A stretch of DNA of 64,000 nucleotides from NCBI GenBank assembly GCA_013289795.1, contig JABCZH010000014.1:1-64000 (forward strand), written 5' to 3'. The stretch comes from Acidobacteriota bacterium. GTDB taxonomy: Bacteria; Acidobacteriota; Terriglobia; Terriglobales; Acidobacteriaceae. Numbering within the stretch: the first letter of the stretch is position 1; every line of letters begins with the position of its first letter. Below, piece after piece: positions 62,130-64,000 of the stretch. The notes beneath the pieces are model-generated. The model was given only the letters and a program-made list of their open reading frames with translations, did no database searches and was not told the origin of the DNA. Position numbers and translations under genes: made by a program.

Positions 62130-63944
62130 TCAAATTTCGGTCTTCAATATTGGAATCTGATCAGCCAGCGTGCACTGCTTGGGATCTTTGTCTTCCCGCA
62201 ACCCCATAAACACCGGTGCGCGCAATTTCATACCACCCTCTACGGTTTCGTGTGTCCACTCCGTGAACTTGATTTCCGCAACCCGCTGGGGCTTTACCCA
62301 ATGCGCATTTGCAGCCTCCACGGTCCCATAAAAGGGCGAGCGCTTCGTCTCCAAAGGCTTGAGTATCTGCCAGATGCCTTTCAGTGTGGCCTGGGTGAAA
62401 CCAGTCCCCGCCTGACCTACATGAATCAACTGACCGTGTTCGTTGTACAGACCCAGCACGACCGATCCAAAGTACTCCCGGCTGCCCTCGGGATCGGTGT
62501 AGCCCCCAATCACACAATCGACCGTTTGCGTAATCTTGATCTTCAGCCAATCTCTGCTGCGGCGTTCTTCGTAGAGACTACCGCGCCGCTTGGCGAGAAT
62601 GCCCTCCAGCCCTTGTTGCTTGGCGGCTTCAAACAGTGCAATGCCGCGTTCGGGGAAGTGCTCGGAATGGCGAACAAATTCATTGGCGCCGACGATCCGA
62701 ACCAGGGCCTGCTTCCGCTCCTCGAGCGCAACCCGCCGCACGTCGTATCCGTCGGCATAGAGTAGATCGAAGATGTAATACACCACCGGCACATCCAGAC
62801 GAGCGGCCGCCCGCCGGCCACCGCTGCGAATTCCGGTACGTTGTTGCATTAGACTGAACGAAGCGCGGCCTTGCTCGTCGAGGGCTGCGATCTCGCCGTC
62901 AAGGATCGCGTTCTTGGCCTTCACCAATTTCGGAAGATCATGTAGGTCGGAGTATTGGCCAGTAAGATCGTTCTGATTGCGGGAAACCAGCCGGACCTTC
63001 CCGTTTTCAATGAACGCCACCGCTCGATATCCATCCCACTTGATCTCAAAAAACCATTCGGGATCGTCGAAAGGCTTTTCCACCGGCGTGGCCAGCATCG
63101 GCGTGATCGCAGCTGGCATGGGCCGCTTCACCGCGCCAGGCAAAGACTTAGCCACAGGGAGCACAGAGATCACAGGGGAGGGCGAAGGCCTTCTCTTCGT
63201 CTTTCCTCTGTGCTCCTCTGTGCCCCCTGTGGTGAGCGGTTTTGTTTTTTTCTTATCCAACTTGGCCAGCGTCTCCGCCAGCCACGGAGCTGTTACTTTT
63301 CCCCGAGACGCCGGACGGCTGCTCTTCCACTCGGCGGAGTCTTTGTCGCCTGCGATCTGTGCGATCGTCTTGTGGCTGAGTACTGATGTGTCATAGGCCT
63401 CGATGTCATAACCCTCGACCGCTTCATCGTCCTTCTTCTTGATCAACAGCCATTCCGTTCCCTTGCTTCCCGGACGCCGCCCTTTGATGTGAATCAGCGC
63501 AAAGTCGCCCTTCAAACGTTGGCCGTGCAACCGGAACTTGAAATCACCCTTCTGCAACATCTCCCGGGCTTCGGCCGCGGTTCCAGGAACGAATTTTCCC
63601 TTCACTGGTTGCGGTGAAAGCGGCTCCCATGTCCCCACATCCCACACGATGACCGCTCCCGCGCCGTAGTTACCTTCTGGAATTGTGCCTTCAAAATCAA
63701 AATAAGAAACTGGATGGTCTTCCACCTGCATCGCCAGGCGCTTATCGGCGGGATCAAGCGACGGCCCTTTGGGCACCGCCCATGATTTCAGCACCCCGTC
63801 CATTTCCAAGCGAAAGTCGTAGTGCAACCGAGTAGCATCGTGCTTCTGCACCACAAAACGATGCCCGGATTTCTTTTCAACCTTCGGCGGCGGCTCCGGA
63901 GTATCCTCGAAGCGGCGCTTGCGTTTGTATTCTTCTAAGGCCAT
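62130..63944 (-). CDS. ligD: LigD-type ATP-dependent DNA ligase (phosphoesterase plus ligase)
   Basis: This 604-residue enzyme serves non-homologous end joining. The N-terminal 3'-phosphoesterase domain (about 28-180) has [18 protein letters not shown], with the His/Asp/Arg metal set, and [12 protein letters not shown]. The nucleotidyltransferase domain has Lys302 in EIKWDGYRA as the AMP acceptor, and the downstream [13 protein letters not shown] and LAKRRGS motifs. A C-terminal OB fold follows. The primase/polymerase domain of full LigD is absent, and no ku gene is in view. Residues about 236-266, between the two domains, derive from an in-frame CACAGAG-type inverted repeat. Confidence 0.92.
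   Translation of the reverse strand: MALEEYKRKRRFEDTPEPPPKVEKKSGHRFVVQKHDATRLHYDFRLEMDGVLKSWAVPKGPSLDPADKRLAMQVEDHPVSYFDFEGTIPEGNYGAGAVIVWDVGTWEPLSPQPVKGKFVPGTAAEAREMLQKGDFKFRLHGQRLKGDFALIHIKGRRPGSKGTEWLLIKKKDDEAVEGYDIEAYDTSVLSHKTIAQIAGDKDSAEWKSSRPASRGKVTAPWLAETLAKLDKKKTKPLTTGGTEEHRGKTKRRPSPSPVISVLPVAKSLPGAVKRPMPAAITPMLATPVEKPFDDPEWFFEIKWDGYRAVAFIENGKVRLVSRNQNDLTGQYSDLHDLPKLVKAKNAILDGEIAALDEQGRASFSLMQQRTGIRSGGRRAAARLDVPVVYYIFDLLYADGYDVRRVALEERKQALVRIVGANEFVRHSEHFPERGIALFEAAKQQGLEGILAKRRGSLYEERRSRDWLKIKITQTVDCVIGGYTDPEGSREYFGSVVLGLYNEHGQLIHVGQAGTGFTQATLKGIWQILKPLETKRSPFYGTVEAANAHWVKPQRVAEIKFTEWTHETVEGGMKLRAPVFMGLREDKDPKQCTLADQIPILKTEI
63150..63233. repeat. CCACAGGGAGCACAGAG inverted repeat inside ligD
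   Basis: Arms 63150-63178 and 63205-63233 (CCTCTGTGCTCCTCTGTG...) are complementary. It lies in the interdomain linker of LigD, and the frame stays open. Same family as 22986 and 55501. Confidence 0.8.
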
Positions 63945-64000
63945 CGGCCCATTCTAACCAGAAGACGTGATTTAGGCATTGCGGACACCAAACCGACGCT

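Overview
The window looks like chromosomal DNA of an acidobacterium, most likely class Terriglobia (the Koribacter/Acidobacteriaceae side). This is inferred from gene content, because no rRNA is present. The supporting markers are a MacB-like permease of the acidobacterial type, a very large TonB-dependent receptor with an N-terminal carboxypeptidase-regulatory domain, a VWFA-related secreted protein, a DUF2934 protein, a HpnI-like glycosyltransferase, a benzoate-CoA-ligase-like enzyme, and many short palindromic repeats. Genes are dense, GC-rich and on both strands.

Layout. 1-1.6 kb: the end of an integrated element (unknown gene, excisionase-like HTH, tyrosine integrase) abutting the 3' end of tRNA-His. 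1.8-9.1 kb: mostly minus strand, with a UDP-glucose-dehydrogenase-like protein that has lost its catalytic Cys, a 2H phosphoesterase, tRNA-Pro, two secreted proteins, a VOC protein, HpnI and a membrane-fused spermidine-synthase-like protein. 9.3-15.5 kb: a seven-unit FG-GAP protein, a lone ABC permease, an acyl-CoA ligase and a cytochrome c. 15.8-21.8 kb: a complete tripartite RND efflux operon, followed by tRNA-Glu. 22.5-28.5 kb: the imuA-imuB-dnaE2 SOS mutagenesis cassette. 28.7-33.2 kb: DUF2934 and a cytochrome c maturation operon (ccmF, ccmH, two CcmI-like proteins). 33.4-38.3 kb: HtpX, MoxR, DUF4149, a divergent YchF, a broken four-helix-bundle gene and a ZIP transporter. 38.3-44.5 kb: VWFA protein, S55 peptidase, serS and a LolA-like protein. 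44.5-53.4 kb: TonB-dependent receptor, a GT39-like membrane glycosyltransferase and a three-domain polysaccharide protein (GH18-like, NodB deacetylase, GT2 synthase). 53.4-64 kb: P5C dehydrogenase, a response regulator with a degenerate receiver, PilZ, a DegP-like protease, LemA with DUF2207, a secreted protein and a LigD-type ligase.

The most striking feature is an invasion by several unrelated families of short palindromic or tandem repeats. They sit between genes, provide stop codons, bracket a four-helix-bundle pseudogene as inverted copies, and lie IN FRAME inside DNA-repair genes: about seven copies in imuA, imuB and dnaE2, and one in ligD. The reading frames stay open, so these repeats add linker peptides to the mutasome proteins. 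Other points worth a second look are two proteins that keep a family fold but lose key residues (the UGDH-like protein and the receiver), a YchF paralog with a rebuilt switch region, and a candidate SOS promoter in front of imuA.
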